From contig JBMOOG010000019.1 of the NCBI GenBank assembly GCA_049324535.1, positions 1 to 64,000 on the forward strand: 64,000 nucleotides of DNA, given 5' to 3'. Source of the stretch: JBMOOG01 sp049324535. GTDB taxonomy: Bacteria > Pseudomonadota > Alphaproteobacteria > Rhodobacterales > Rhodobacteraceae. Shown piece by piece: positions 55,088-64,000 of this stretch. The notes beneath the pieces were generated by a model. It did not search any database. It saw only the letters and a list, made by a program, of their open reading frames with translations, and was not told the DNA's origin. A program made the position numbers and the translations under genes. Each line of letters begins with the position of its first letter. The stretch's first letter is position 1.

Positions 55088-56272
55088 TCAGGTCCTGTGC
55101 AGAGAAGCGATCGCCGCCGCCGCCGTCCGGCGCGCCTCGGCATCCATGGCGAGTACGTTATCAAGGCTTTGCGCGGCCGTGCCAAGCCCGGGAGACGCTG
55201 ACAAGCGCGTGAGCGTCTCCTCGACCACCGCCGCCATGTCCAGAAACCCGATCCGTCCGGCCACGAAGGCGTCAAGCGCGGCCTCCTTGGCGGCGTTGAA
55301 CACGGCCCCCGCAAGGCCGCCCGCCGCCATCACCTCGCGCGCGAGGCGCAGCGCCGGATAGCGGGCCGGATCGGGGGCCGAAAAGGTCAGCCGCCCGACG
55401 CGGGCGAGGTCGAGGCGCGCCACCGGCAGGGACCGCCGGTCCGGCCAGTTCAGCGCGTAGCCGATGGCGTGGCGCATGTCCGGCGCACCGAGGTGCGCGA
55501 TCACCGCGCCGTCGCGGAAGGCGACCAGCGCGTGGACCAGCGATTCCGGGTGGACCAGCACCGCGATCCGGTCGGGGTCCATCCGGAAATACTCGCGCGC
55601 TTCAATGACTTCCATCGCCTTGTTGAACATGGACGCGGAATCGATGGTGATGCGCTGGCCCATGGCCCAGTTCGGATGGGTCGAGGCCTCGGCGACGGTG
55701 GCGTGGCGCAGCCGCTCCACCGGCCAGTCCCGGAAGGCGCCGCCCGAGGCGGTGATGGTGATCGTCTCGACCGCGGCCGGATCTTCGCCGATGAGCGCCT
55801 GGAAGAGGGCGGAATGCTCGCTGTCCACGGGCAGGATGCGGGCGCCGTGCCGCTCGGCCTCGGCCAGAAGCAGGGGCCCCGCGGTGACGAGGCTTTCCTT
55901 GTTGGCGAGCGCGAGGGTGCCGCCCTGCGCCAGCGCGCGGAACCCCGGCGCCAGACCCGCCGCGCCGACGATTGCCGACATCGTCCAGTCGGCCGGACGG
56001 CTTGCGGCCTCGGCCAGCGCCGCGGCGCCCGCCGCCGCCTCGATCCCGCTGCCCGCGAGCGCCTCGCGCAGGGCGCCGAGGCAGTCGTCATGCGCCGTGA
56101 CCGCGATCTGCGCCCCCACCCGGCGCGCCTGCTCGGCCAGGCGGGCGACGTTGCGCCCGCCGGTCAGCGCGACCACCTCGTAGAGGTCGGCGCCGCCCTC
56201 GGCGGTCAGCAGATCGAAGGTGCTCTCGCCGACCGAGCCGGTGGACCCGAAGACCGAAACACGCCGTCGCAT
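55088..56272 (-). CDS. dxr: 1-deoxy-D-xylulose-5-phosphate reductoisomerase
   Basis: A 394-residue NADPH enzyme of the MEP isoprenoid pathway. Conserved blocks are VFGSTGSVGESTFDLL, ANKESLVTAG, LPVDSEHSALFQ and ASGGAFRDWP, with NWAMGQRITIDSASMFNKAM around the substrate loop. The ATG at 56272 is 4 bases after the cdsA stop; an alternative ATG at 56299 lies inside cdsA. The pathway feeds the UppS reaction encoded nearby. Confidence 0.96.
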   Translation of the reverse strand: MRRRVSVFGSTGSVGESTFDLLTAEGGADLYEVVALTGGRNVARLAEQARRVGAQIAVTAHDDCLGALREALAGSGIEAAAGAAALAEAASRPADWTMSAIVGAAGLAPGFRALAQGGTLALANKESLVTAGPLLLAEAERHGARILPVDSEHSALFQALIGEDPAAVETITITASGGAFRDWPVERLRHATVAEASTHPNWAMGQRITIDSASMFNKAMEVIEAREYFRMDPDRIAVLVHPESLVHALVAFRDGAVIAHLGAPDMRHAIGYALNWPDRRSLPVARLDLARVGRLTFSAPDPARYPALRLAREVMAAGGLAGAVFNAAKEAALDAFVAGRIGFLDMAAVVEETLTRLSASPGLGTAAQSLDNVLAMDAEARRTAAAAIASLHRT

Positions 56273-56276
56273 CGCC

Positions 56277-57071
56277 TCAGAACCTGACGCTCGGAACATG
56301 CACGAGCTGCGCGACGAGCAGCATGAAGAGCGCGGCCCCGAGAATGCCGTCGAAACGGTCCATCAGGCCGCCGTGGCCGGGGATGAGATGCGAGGAATCC
56401 TTGACCCCGGCCCGCCGCTTGATCGCGCTTTCGGCGATGTCGCCGAGCTGCGAGGCAAAGGACAGGAGCGCCGAGATCCACAGGAGATCCACGCCCGCGC
56501 TGGACACCAGCCGGAACCCCGCGCCGACCGCCGCCGCCGCGATCCATCCGGCGATCACGCCCGACCAGGTCTTCTTGGGGCTGACGCGCGGCCAGAACTT
56601 GGGCCCGCCGAAGATGCGGCCGGCGAAATAGCCGGCAATGTCGGTCACCACGACCACCAGGATCAGCCAGAAAAGCCACAGAAGCCCGTAGCCTTCCCGG
56701 AACGCCACAAGCCCGTAGGCCGCGACCATGATCGCCGCCGCATAGGCCGCATAGGCCAGCCGCATCGGCCGGGCCGGGCGCAGAAGGCCGAAAAGGGGCG
56801 GAACCGCCAGCAGGAACAGCAGATAGGGGCTGTGAGCGAGGAAGACGACCGCCAGCAGGAGCGCCGCGACCAGGGCGATGGCGACGGCCTCGGCCGGCCG
56901 GCCCGGATCGGTCATCGCCGACAGTTCCCAGATCATCAGGCCGGCCGCCACCACGGCGAGCGCGGCAAACCAGGGCCCGCCCGCCCAGACGATCAGCGCG
57001 CCGCCCGCGGCCATCACCAGGCCGGACAGGACCCGGGGCGCGAGGTCGGCCCATTTCGAGGTGTTGCTCAT
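56277..57071 (-). CDS. cdsA: Phosphatidate cytidylyltransferase
   Basis: A 264-residue multi-spanning enzyme making CDP-diacylglycerol for phospholipid synthesis. The C-terminal family signature is complete: SAIKRRAGVKDSSHLIPGHG followed by GLMDRFDG. About seven to eight hydrophobic helices precede it. Its ATG overlaps the uppS stop (ATGA). Confidence 0.95.
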   Translation of the reverse strand: MSNTSKWADLAPRVLSGLVMAAGGALIVWAGGPWFAALAVVAAGLMIWELSAMTDPGRPAEAVAIALVAALLLAVVFLAHSPYLLFLLAVPPLFGLLRPARPMRLAYAAYAAAIMVAAYGLVAFREGYGLLWLFWLILVVVVTDIAGYFAGRIFGGPKFWPRVSPKKTWSGVIAGWIAAAAVGAGFRLVSSAGVDLLWISALLSFASQLGDIAESAIKRRAGVKDSSHLIPGHGGLMDRFDGILGAALFMLLVAQLVHVPSVRF

Positions 57072-57796
57072 GCGATCAGGGCGCCGCCAAACCGCCGCTC
57101 GCGGTTGCCGAAGCGCGCCAGGATCTCGCTCAGCTCGGCCGCCGAGAAGTCCGGCCAGAGCGTCGGCGTGAACTCGTATTCGGCGTAGGCGCATTGCCAC
57201 AGAAGATAGTTCGAGATCCGCATCTCCCCCGAGGTGCGGATCACCAGGTCGGGATCGGGGATGCCCTTCGTGTCGAGATTCGCCTCGACGACGGCCTCGT
57301 CCACCGCTTCGGGCGCAAGCCGGCCGGCCGCGACCTCCTCGGCGATGCGGCGCGCGGCGCGGGCGATCTCGTCGCGCCCGCCGTAGTTGATGGCGACCGT
57401 CAGGTGCAGCCGGTCGTTTCCGGCGGTGCGTTCCTCGATCCCGGCCATGAGCTTCTGCAGTTTGGGATCCAGCCGGTCGCGGCCGCCGATGAATCGCACG
57501 CGCACCGATTCACGGTTCAGCCGCTCGGCCTCGCTCTGGATGTAGCGGGCGAAGATCGACATCAGCCCGAGGACCTCCTCGGTCGACCGCTTCCAGTTCT
57601 CGGTCGAGAAGGCGTAAAGCGTCAGGTAGCGGATGCCGAGACCCGGCGCCGCATCGACGATCGCGCGCACCCGTTCGGCGCCGCGGCGGTGGCCGACAAG
57701 ACGCGGCCAGCCGCGGGACGTCGCCCAGCGGCCATTGCCATCCATGATGATGGCGACGTGCGAGGGCGTTCTGCCCGTAAGGTCCTTGGCGGCCAT
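57068..57796 (-). CDS. uppS: Undecaprenyl diphosphate synthase (isoprenyl transferase)
   Basis: A 242-residue cis-prenyltransferase that makes the C55 carrier for cell-wall precursors. Motifs are IIMDGNGRWA with catalytic Asp19, GHRRGAE, YAFSTENWKR, and RTSGEMRISNYLLWQ with AYAEYEF. The ATG at 57796 gives MAAKDLTGR; the frame is open upstream to 57883 into the frr gap, which I reject as unconserved. Confidence 0.96.
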   Translation of the reverse strand: MAAKDLTGRTPSHVAIIMDGNGRWATSRGWPRLVGHRRGAERVRAIVDAAPGLGIRYLTLYAFSTENWKRSTEEVLGLMSIFARYIQSEAERLNRESVRVRFIGGRDRLDPKLQKLMAGIEERTAGNDRLHLTVAINYGGRDEIARAARRIAEEVAAGRLAPEAVDEAVVEANLDTKGIPDPDLVIRTSGEMRISNYLLWQCAYAEYEFTPTLWPDFSAAELSEILARFGNRERRFGGALIA

Positions 57797-57827
57797 CCGC
57801 CCTGCCCTTTCCGCCTGACCGGTCCGG

Positions 57828-58391
57828 TCAGACCTGCATGATCTCGGCCTGCTTTGCCTCAAGCGCCTTGTCCACGGCCGCAATGTACTTGTCGGTCAGC
57901 TCCTGGACTTCGGAGGTCCAGAATTTCTGATCGTCCTCGCTCATGCCGGAAGATTTGGCCTTTTTTATGTGATCCATTCCGTCGCGGCGCACGTTGCGCA
58001 CCGCGACCCGCGCGTGCTCGGCGTATTGCGCCGCCACCTTGGTCAGTTCCCGGCGCCGCTCCTCGTTCAGCTCGGGGATCGGCAGCATGATGATCGTGCC
58101 GTTGGTCTGGGGGTTGATGCCCAGCCCCGACTCGCGGATGGCCTTCTCGACCTTGCTCACCATGCCCTTGTCCCAGACGTTGATCGTGACCATGCGCGGC
58201 TCGGGCACGTTCACGGTGCCGAGCTGGTTGATCGGCGTCATCTGGCCATAGGCATCGACCTGGATCGGCTCGACCAGCGAGGCCGAGGCGCGGCCGGTGC
58301 GCAGCGACGAGAATTCGTGGCGCAGCGCGGCGATCGCGCCGTCCATCCGGCGGGTCAGGTCGTCGATGTCGATATCAAGGTCGTCAGGCAT
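57828..58391 (-). CDS. frr: Ribosome recycling factor
   Basis: A 187-residue RRF. It splits post-termination ribosomes together with EF-G. Family blocks are FSSLRTGRASASLVEPI, PINQLGTVNVPEPRM, and ELTKVAAQYAEHARVAVRNV. The ATG at 58391 gives MPDDLDIDIDDL. It lies between pyrH (117 bases upstream) and uppS (31 bases downstream). Confidence 0.97.
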   Translation of the reverse strand: MPDDLDIDIDDLTRRMDGAIAALRHEFSSLRTGRASASLVEPIQVDAYGQMTPINQLGTVNVPEPRMVTINVWDKGMVSKVEKAIRESGLGINPQTNGTIIMLPIPELNEERRRELTKVAAQYAEHARVAVRNVRRDGMDHIKKAKSSGMSEDDQKFWTSEVQELTDKYIAAVDKALEAKQAEIMQV

Positions 58392-58508
58392 GAGTCTTCC
58401 GTAGGTGGCAGGTCTTGCGGTCTTCCGGGCCTTTTCTAACCGCAAGCGCGGCGGAAAGATATAGCCCGCGCAGGTCGTGCCCGTGCCCGCCGGCGCGGCG
58501 CGGCCGGG

Positions 58509-59264
58509 TCAGCCGACCGTGGTGTAGGTGCCCTCTCCCGCAAGGATGCCGCGGAAGCCGCCGGGTTCGTCCAGCGAAAAGACGATGATCGGCAGATTGT
58601 TGTCGCGGGCGAGCGCGATCGCCGTCGCGTCCATCACGCCCAGATGCTTTTCCAGCACCTCGTCGTAGCTCACGCGGTCGTAGCGGCGGGCATCGGGGTG
58701 CTTCTTGGGGTCCTTGTCGTAGACCCCGTCCACCTTCGTGCCTTTGAAGATCGCCTGACAGCCCATCTCGTTGGCGCGCAGCGTCGCCGCGGTGTCGGTG
58801 GTGAAATAGGGGTTGCCGGTGCCGGCGGCGAAGATGCAGACCCGCTTCTTCTCGAGGTGCCGGATGGCGCGGCGGCGGATGTAGGGCTCGCAGACCTGAT
58901 CCATCGGAATGGCCGAGATCACCCGGGTGTGGATGCCCTGCGCCTCGAGCGCCGCCTGCATGGCGAGCGCGTTCATCACCGTGGCGAGCATCCCCATGTA
59001 ATCGGCGGTCGCCCGCTCCATCCCCTGCGCGCTGCCCTGCAGCCCGCGGAAGATGTTGCCGCCGCCGATGACCATGCAGATCTCGACGCCCATGTCGTGG
59101 ACGGTCTTCACCTCGGCGGCGATCCGGCTGACGGTCGGCGGGTGCAGGCCGTAGCCCTGGTCGCCCATCAGCGCCTCGCCCGAGATCTTGAGCATGACGC
59201 GGCGGTAGGTGGTGGCCGGGACCGGGGTCGGAGCCGTTGCCTGTGTCTCGCCAGCGCCCGCCAT
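58509..59264 (-). CDS. pyrH: Uridylate kinase
   Basis: A 251-residue UMP kinase of the amino-acid kinase fold. Blocks are VMLKISGEALMGDQGYGLHP, MVIGGGNIFRGLQGS, GTGNPYFTTDTAATLRANE and DATAIALARDNNLPI. The first 13 residues are a variable N-terminus. It is the first gene of the long envelope cluster and diverges from miaA across 127 bases. Confidence 0.97.
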   Translation of the reverse strand: MAGAGETQATAPTPVPATTYRRVMLKISGEALMGDQGYGLHPPTVSRIAAEVKTVHDMGVEICMVIGGGNIFRGLQGSAQGMERATADYMGMLATVMNALAMQAALEAQGIHTRVISAIPMDQVCEPYIRRRAIRHLEKKRVCIFAAGTGNPYFTTDTAATLRANEMGCQAIFKGTKVDGVYDKDPKKHPDARRYDRVSYDEVLEKHLGVMDATAIALARDNNLPIIVFSLDEPGGFRGILAGEGTYTTVG

Positions 59265-59391
59265 GTCCGTTCTCCTTGCCGCCCCTCGATCCGGCGCGCA
59301 AAATGGCCGAATTCGGTTTCGGGGTCAAACAGGTGACGGGCGCGACGCCGCCCGGCGCGCGGAACCCGGCCACGAGCAGGCGAAACGACGG

Positions 59392-60279
59392 ATGATCGAG
59401 GCAGAGAGACTGGCCGCAACCCTCGGGCGCGACCGCCCGGTTCTGATCGCGGGCCCGACCGCCAGCGGCAAGTCGGCGCTTGCGCTGCGCCTCGCGCAGA
59501 CGCAGGGGCGCACCATCGTCAACGCCGATGCGCTTCAGGTCTGGTCCTGCTGGCGGGTCCTGACCGCACGGCCCGACGCCGGCGAGGAGGCCCGCGCGCC
59601 GCACCGGCTCTACGGCCATGTCGCGCCGGGTTCCGACTACTCGGTCGGCCACTGGCTGCGCGAGGTGGCGGCGCTGCTGCGCGAGGATCCCGCGCCGGTG
59701 ATCGTCGGGGGCACGGGGCTGTACCTCTCGGCCCTGACCGAGGGGCTGGCCGAGATTCCGCCGGTACCGCCCGCGATCCGGGCCGAGGCCGACGCCCGCC
59801 TGCGGAACGAAGGCGCGGGCGCGCTTCTGGCCGAGCTCGACGCGGCCACGGCGGCCCGGATCGACCGGCGCAATCCGGCCCGCATCCAGCGCGCCTGGGA
59901 GGTGCTGCGCGCCACGGGTCGCGGACTGGCGCTCTGGCAGGAGGCGACCGCGGCGCCGCTCGTGCCGCTCGCCGAAGCCCAGGCCCTGGTGATCGAGGCG
60001 CCGCCCGCCTGGCTGAACCCCCGGATCGACGCGCGCTTCGACGCGATGCTGCAAGGCGGGGCGCTCGACGAGGCGCGGGCCGTCCTGCCCGTCTGGCAGG
60101 CCTCGGCGCCCTGGACGCGCGCGATCGGCGCGCCGGAACTGGTCGCGCACCTGCAAGGAGCGATGACCCTGCCCGAGGCCGCGGCCGCCGCCAAGACCGC
60201 CAGCCACCAGTATGCCAAGCGCCAGCGCACCTGGTTCCGCAACCGCCTGTCCGGCTGGCGGCGCCTCGCCGCGGCGTGA
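59392..60279 (+). CDS. miaA: tRNA dimethylallyltransferase MiaA
   Basis: A 295-residue enzyme that prenylates A37 of tRNAs reading U-starting codons. The P-loop is AGPTASGKSAL (about 20-30); the substrate-binding segment is NADALQVW, slightly divergent from the usual NADSMQVY. GGTGLYLSALTEGL and RRNPARIQRAWEVL follow. The ATG at 59392 gives MIEAERLAATLG; the open frame upstream overlaps pyrH on the other strand. It is a little shorter at the C-terminus than E. coli MiaA, as in relatives. Confidence 0.94.
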   Translation: MIEAERLAATLGRDRPVLIAGPTASGKSALALRLAQTQGRTIVNADALQVWSCWRVLTARPDAGEEARAPHRLYGHVAPGSDYSVGHWLREVAALLREDPAPVIVGGTGLYLSALTEGLAEIPPVPPAIRAEADARLRNEGAGALLAELDAATAARIDRRNPARIQRAWEVLRATGRGLALWQEATAAPLVPLAEAQALVIEAPPAWLNPRIDARFDAMLQGGALDEARAVLPVWQASAPWTRAIGAPELVAHLQGAMTLPEAAAAAKTASHQYAKRQRTWFRNRLSGWRRLAAA

Positions 60280-60301
60280 CCCGAAGGCGACGGTCGGCCG
60301 C

Positions 60302-60365
60302 TTTTCGCGCAGGGGTTGAACTTCGCCTTCGCAAGTCCGGAGACTTTGCCTAACCTGCGCAAAAA
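60302..60365. repeat. 12-bp dyad upstream of the AraC-type gene
   Basis: TTTTCGCGCAGG (60302-60313) and CCTGCGCAAAAA (60354-60365) are inverted copies with one mismatch, 40 bases apart. They flank the probable promoter region of the AraC gene at 60425. The spacing suits two operator half-sites or a long stem, not a terminator. Confidence 0.4.
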
Positions 60366-60424
60366 TGCCATGGTCTCGTGCCAGGCTCGGTCCGGCCGCG
60401 CACCGGCCATGACTTGAAGGATGG

Positions 60425-61393
60425 ATGCCCGTGAAGCTTTTCTCCGGAACGCCGCTGTCGCAGTTCTCGGACCAGCCGCCACCGGCGGACCCGGCCGGGG
60501 CTCCGCCCGCCGCGATCGAGAAGGCGGCCGCGCCGATCCAGGTCGGCGAGGCGCCGGCACCGCGCCGCAGACGCCGCCGGAGCGCCGCCGCGCCGGTCGT
60601 CGATGTCGGGCCTCCGTCGCACTGGCGCATCGTCGCCATTCCCCGGCTGGCCGCCGGCGGGCGCTGGCGGGTCGAGGCGATGCGCTCGCTCTCGGAGCCG
60701 CTGCTCCTGTGGTTCACCCGCGGCCAGGGCCGCATCACCGTGGGCGGCGAGACGCGGGGATACGGCGCGCACAACGCCGTCTTCATCCCGCCGGGCGTCA
60801 TGCACGGCTTCGAGCTCGGGCAGCAGACCTTCGGGACCGCGCTCTTCTTCGGCCGGGGCTGCGACGTGTCGCTTCCGGCGCAACCCCTGCACCTGCGCAT
60901 CCGCGAGGCCGGGCCGCAGGCCGAGCTCAACCTCATTCTCGACGCGATCCAGCGCGAGAGCGAGAGCGACAAGCCCGGCCATGACCGGGCGGCGCGGCAT
61001 TACCTGGGGCTGCTGGGGGTCTGGCTGGAACGTCAGGCCGAGATCGCCGCCGCCGAGATCCGCAAGCCCGACGCGGCGCGGCGTCTGGCCCGGCGCTACA
61101 CCGAGCTTCTCGAGCAGGAGTACCGCAGCCCGATGGGCGTGGCCGACTACGCGGCCCGGCTGGGCGTCACCGCGACCCACCTGACCCGGGTCTGCAACCA
61201 GACCTGCGGCCGCTCGGCCTCGGACATCCTCCAGGACCGCAAGATCTTCGAGGCGCGGCGGCTTCTGGCCGACACCGGCCTGCCGGTCTCGGAGATCGGG
61301 GCCCTGCTCGGCTTCACCTCGGCCGCCTACTTCACCCGCGCCTTCCAGCACCGCACCGGCAAGACGCCCTCGGCCTTCCGCAAGCAGGGCTGA
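60425..61393 (+). CDS. AraC-family regulator with cupin domain
   Basis: A 322-residue regulator. The N-terminus is Pro/Ala/Arg-rich and probably disordered (1-60). A cupin-like sensor domain follows (GGETRGYGAHNAVFIPPGVM; about 105-125), then a C-terminal double helix-turn-helix with GVADYAARLGVTATHLTRVC and the AraC signature EIGALLGFTSAAYFTRAFQH. It precedes a peptide-type ABC importer by 218 bases and may control it. Two ATGs compete (60421, other frame); 60425 is the one that opens this frame. Confidence 0.9.
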   Translation: MPVKLFSGTPLSQFSDQPPPADPAGAPPAAIEKAAAPIQVGEAPAPRRRRRRSAAAPVVDVGPPSHWRIVAIPRLAAGGRWRVEAMRSLSEPLLLWFTRGQGRITVGGETRGYGAHNAVFIPPGVMHGFELGQQTFGTALFFGRGCDVSLPAQPLHLRIREAGPQAELNLILDAIQRESESDKPGHDRAARHYLGLLGVWLERQAEIAAAEIRKPDAARRLARRYTELLEQEYRSPMGVADYAARLGVTATHLTRVCNQTCGRSASDILQDRKIFEARRLLADTGLPVSEIGALLGFTSAAYFTRAFQHRTGKTPSAFRKQG

Positions 61394-61611
61394 CCCGCCG
61401 CAGCGCGTCCGGCGCGGGGCCCGGCCGACCACCGCGCCGCAGGGGGCGCAATGTCGCTTTTGGCGCGCCGAATGACGAAAGCGCCGGTTGACGCCCGCGG
61501 GACATCCGTGTCGAATTGACGCAGCATCCGTTTGCTGAGCCGTCACCGCAGGCGCCGAAAGAAGCGCCGCGTCGCGTTCCGATAACGACCGACACCGACC
61601 GGGAGACCACC

Positions 61612-63264
61612 ATGACCACCGCCAAGACCGACAAGCCCGTGCACCCCGCCGCACGGATGTATGCCGACGAGTACCGGGCCGGCCAGTTGAGCCGTCGCGA
61701 GTTCCTCACCCGGGCCTCGGCCCTGGGTGTTGCCTCGGCCGCCGCCTACGGGCTGATCGGCCTCGAGGCCCCCCCCGCCTTCGCGCAGGAGACGCCCGTG
61801 CAGGGCGGCACGCTGCGGATGAACATGGAAACCCGTGCCGGCAAGGATCCGCGTCTGTGGGACTGGTCGGAACTTGCGAACTTCGCGCGCGGATGGCTCG
61901 ACTATCTGGTCGAGTACGAGGCCGACGGAACCTTCCGCCCCATGCTTCTGGAAAGCTGGGAGGTCAACGAGGACGCCACCGAATACGTGCTCAGGGTCCG
62001 TCAGGGCGTGAAGTGGAACAACGGCGACGACTTCACCGCCGAGGATGTCGTGCACAACCTCAACCGCTGGTGTGACGCCGGCGTCGAGGGCAACTCGATG
62101 GCGACGCGCGTCGGCAGCCTGATCGACGAGGCCACCAAGAGGGCGCGCGACGGCGCGATCACCGCGACCGATACCCACACCGTGGTGCTGAAGCTCGCCG
62201 CCCCGGACATCACCATCATCCCCGGCATGGCCGACTATCCGGCCGCGATCGTCCACAAGTCCTACACCGACGGCGACACGGCGGCGAACCCGGTCGGCAC
62301 CGGCGCCTATCTGCCGGACGTGAACGAGATCGGCGTCAAGCAGGTTCTGGTGCGCAACCCCAACCACACCTGGTGGGGAACGGCCGTCTACGGCGGGCCG
62401 TATCTGGACCGGATCGAATACATCGACCTCGGCACCGACCCGGCGGCCGTGGTGGCCGCGGCCGAATCCGACGAGATCGACGCGACCTACCGGACCGAGG
62501 GCGATTTCGTCGACGTCTTCGACACGCTCGGCTGGAAGAAGTCCGAGGCGATCACCGCCGGCACGCTCGCGGTCCGCTTCCACCACGCGGCCCCGCCCTT
62601 CGACAACCTGAACGTGCGCAAGGCGCTCCAGCTGGCGGTGGACAACAACGTCATCCTCGAACTCGGCTACGCCGGGCGCGGCTCGGTGGCCGAGAATCAC
62701 CACGTCTGCCCGATCCACCCCGAATACGCAGAGCTGCCGCCGCTCAAGCCCGATCCGGCCGCCGCCAAGGCCATGATTGCCGAGGCGGGCCACGCCGACA
62801 CCGAATTCGAGCTCATCTCGCTCGACGACGGCTGGCAGTCGGCCACCTGCGACGCGGTCGCCGCCCAGATCCGCGACGCCGGGATCAAGATCAAGCGCAC
62901 GATCCTGCCCGGTTCGACCTTCTGGAACGACTGGCTGAAGTATCCGTTCTCGGCCACCGAGTGGAACATGCGCCCGCTCGGCGTGCAGGTTCTGGCGCTG
63001 GCCTACAAGAGCGGCGTCGCCTGGAACGAGACGGCCTTCAACAACCCCGAGTTCGACGAGAACCTCGCCAAGGCGCTGGCGATCGCCGACGCCGACAAGC
63101 GGCGCGAGGTGATGGCGGTGCTCGAGAAGATCATGCAGGACCAGGGCGTGCTGATCCAGCCGTACTGGCGGTCGCTCTACCGCCACACCAACGACAAGGT
63201 GCGCGGCGCGGACATGCATCCAACCTTCGAGCACCATCACTACAAGTGGTGGATGGCGGCGTGA
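61612..63264 (+). CDS. ABC transporter substrate-binding protein, family 5 (peptide/nickel type), Tat-exported
   Basis: A 550-residue periplasmic binding protein. The twin-arginine signal is SRREFLTRASALGVASAAA, cleaved near PPAFAQ. The family 5 fold is clear: GGTLRMNMETRAGKDPRLWD at the mature start, PMLLESWEVNEDATEYVLRV, and GVKWNNGDDFTAEDVVHNLN. It binds oligopeptides, opines or similar ligands; the exact ligand is unknown. The ATG at 61612 follows GGGAG. The permease gene starts 53 bases downstream. Confidence 0.93.
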   Translation: MTTAKTDKPVHPAARMYADEYRAGQLSRREFLTRASALGVASAAAYGLIGLEAPPAFAQETPVQGGTLRMNMETRAGKDPRLWDWSELANFARGWLDYLVEYEADGTFRPMLLESWEVNEDATEYVLRVRQGVKWNNGDDFTAEDVVHNLNRWCDAGVEGNSMATRVGSLIDEATKRARDGAITATDTHTVVLKLAAPDITIIPGMADYPAAIVHKSYTDGDTAANPVGTGAYLPDVNEIGVKQVLVRNPNHTWWGTAVYGGPYLDRIEYIDLGTDPAAVVAAAESDEIDATYRTEGDFVDVFDTLGWKKSEAITAGTLAVRFHHAAPPFDNLNVRKALQLAVDNNVILELGYAGRGSVAENHHVCPIHPEYAELPPLKPDPAAAKAMIAEAGHADTEFELISLDDGWQSATCDAVAAQIRDAGIKIKRTILPGSTFWNDWLKYPFSATEWNMRPLGVQVLALAYKSGVAWNETAFNNPEFDENLAKALAIADADKRREVMAVLEKIMQDQGVLIQPYWRSLYRHTNDKVRGADMHPTFEHHHYKWWMAA

Positions 63265-63317
63265 GGCACGACCGGCCGGGGGGCGCGCTGCCCCCCGGCA
63301 AGGCGGAGATCGGCTCA

Positions 63318-64000
63318 TGATCCGTTTCCTGATGCGGCGCGCCCTGGTGATCGTGCTCAGCGCGCTGTGCCTGACCTTCATCGTCTTCTTCCTGACCAAC
63401 CTGCCGCCGAACCTCGAGAAGCTCGCCAAGGCCGAGGGCAACAGCCGGATGTCGGACGCCGATGTCGTGGGCTGGCTCGACAAGAACGGGTTCTCCGAGC
63501 CGGTGCTGCTGCGCTACGGCCAATGGCTGGGCATCCTGCCCGGCTGGACCCGCACCGCCGACGGCGTGACCACCGGCCGCTGCATCGCCTCGGGTCAGGA
63601 TCCGGCCGCCGCGCCGCGCTACTGCGGCATCCTGCAGGGCGACTGGGGGCAGTCCACCGTCTTCAAGGAACCGGTGTCGCGGATCCTCGCCACCCGTCTC
63701 ACCCTGACCGGGATCCTGATGTTCTGGGTGATGGTGCTGATGGTGCCGGCGGCGCTCCTGATCGGCGTGCTGGCCGGGATGCGCGAGGGATCAAAACTCG
63801 ACCGGGGGCTCTCGGCCTTCTCGATCCTCTCGACCGCCACGCCGGAATACGTCTCGGGCGTGATCCTCATCACCGTCTTCTCGTCCTCGGCCGTGGGGCT
63901 GAAATGGTTCAAGGGCAACGCCACCAGCGCCATGGACGGCGTCACGCTCGACAATTTCCTCCTGCCTGTGCTGACCATCGCGCTCTACGGGACCGGCTAC
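63318..64000 (+). CDS. ABC transporter permease, DppB type (3' end outside the window)
   Basis: The first 227 codons of a binding-protein-dependent permease. The N-terminus MIRFLMRRALVIVLSALCL is the first helix, followed by TFIVFFLTNLPP and a periplasmic segment. A short insert with two Cys (GRCIASGQDP and RYCGILQGDWGQ) is present before the first core helices. It forms the import channel with a second permease expected downstream. The gene runs off the right edge. Confidence 0.9.

Noticed and set aside
61394..61611. A gene between the AraC regulator and the binding protein
   Set aside because: No frame with protein-like composition; the gap has two TTGACG sequences (61487 and 61522 area) that more likely belong to the importer promoter.

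Overview
The window looks like chromosomal core sequence from an alphaproteobacterium of the Rhodobacteraceae/Paracoccaceae type. The DNA is very GC-rich, so nearly every gene carries long antisense shadow frames. The gene set fits that group: a CtrA response regulator next to its DUF1153 partner SciP, a VPLPA-type sorting tail, a LysR regulator of the LsrB/VtlR type, a MocR-DUF1127 pair, LpxI instead of LpxH, and a tandem-permease polyamine-type ABC importer. I cannot name the genus. I recognised no tRNA, rRNA, insertion sequence, prophage structural genes or CRISPR array.

Layout. 1-3 kb: the 5' end of comEC diverges from gltX, followed by gltA with a UUCG-loop terminator. 3-19 kb, all on the minus strand: a DUF2087 protein, an EF-G-like GTPase, a paaG-like isomerase, ccmH and ccmF, a holin/N-acetylmuramidase pair, ccmE, argC, a VPLPA-CTERM surface protein, thpR, murI, an acyltransferase and a fused indolepyruvate ferredoxin oxidoreductase. 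19-22.5 kb, plus strand: the LsrB/VtlR-type regulator, a candidate small RNA with an intrinsic terminator, and purL. 22.5-23.2 kb is a gene-poor convergent gap holding a C-rich, G-poor degenerate repeat. 23.2-26.5 kb: divergent oxyR-katG. 26.6-36 kb: a decayed acetyltransferase gene, two membrane proteins, two EamA transporters around a FadL-like porin, an ATPase, metA, ppk2 and a TetR regulator.

36-41 kb: an ABC importer (ATPase and two permeases, no binding protein), a MocR regulator and a divergent DUF1127 gene with repeated TTGTAT/ATACAA sites between them. 41-45.7 kb: rpsI-rplM, a secreted protein with a sorting-like tail, a thioesterase, an ECHDC3-like protein, ctrA and sciP. 45.8-47 kb: mnmA. 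47-59.3 kb is one long minus-strand envelope cluster, transcribed pyrH-frr-uppS-cdsA-dxr-rseP-(54-residue membrane protein)-bamA-ompH-fabZ-lpxA-lpxI-lpxB. It links isoprenoid carrier synthesis, phospholipid precursors, outer-membrane protein assembly and lipid A synthesis. 59.4-64 kb: miaA, an AraC regulator and the start of a peptide-type ABC importer operon with a Tat-exported binding protein.

Most unusual points: the candidate small RNA beside the LsrB/VtlR-type regulator; the holin/endolysin pair placed inside the cytochrome c maturation genes (a candidate gene-transfer-agent lysis cassette, in the same window as ctrA and sciP); an unnamed 54-residue membrane protein between rseP and bamA; and the CTCG repeat island after purL. 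No wholly new multi-gene system is evident.
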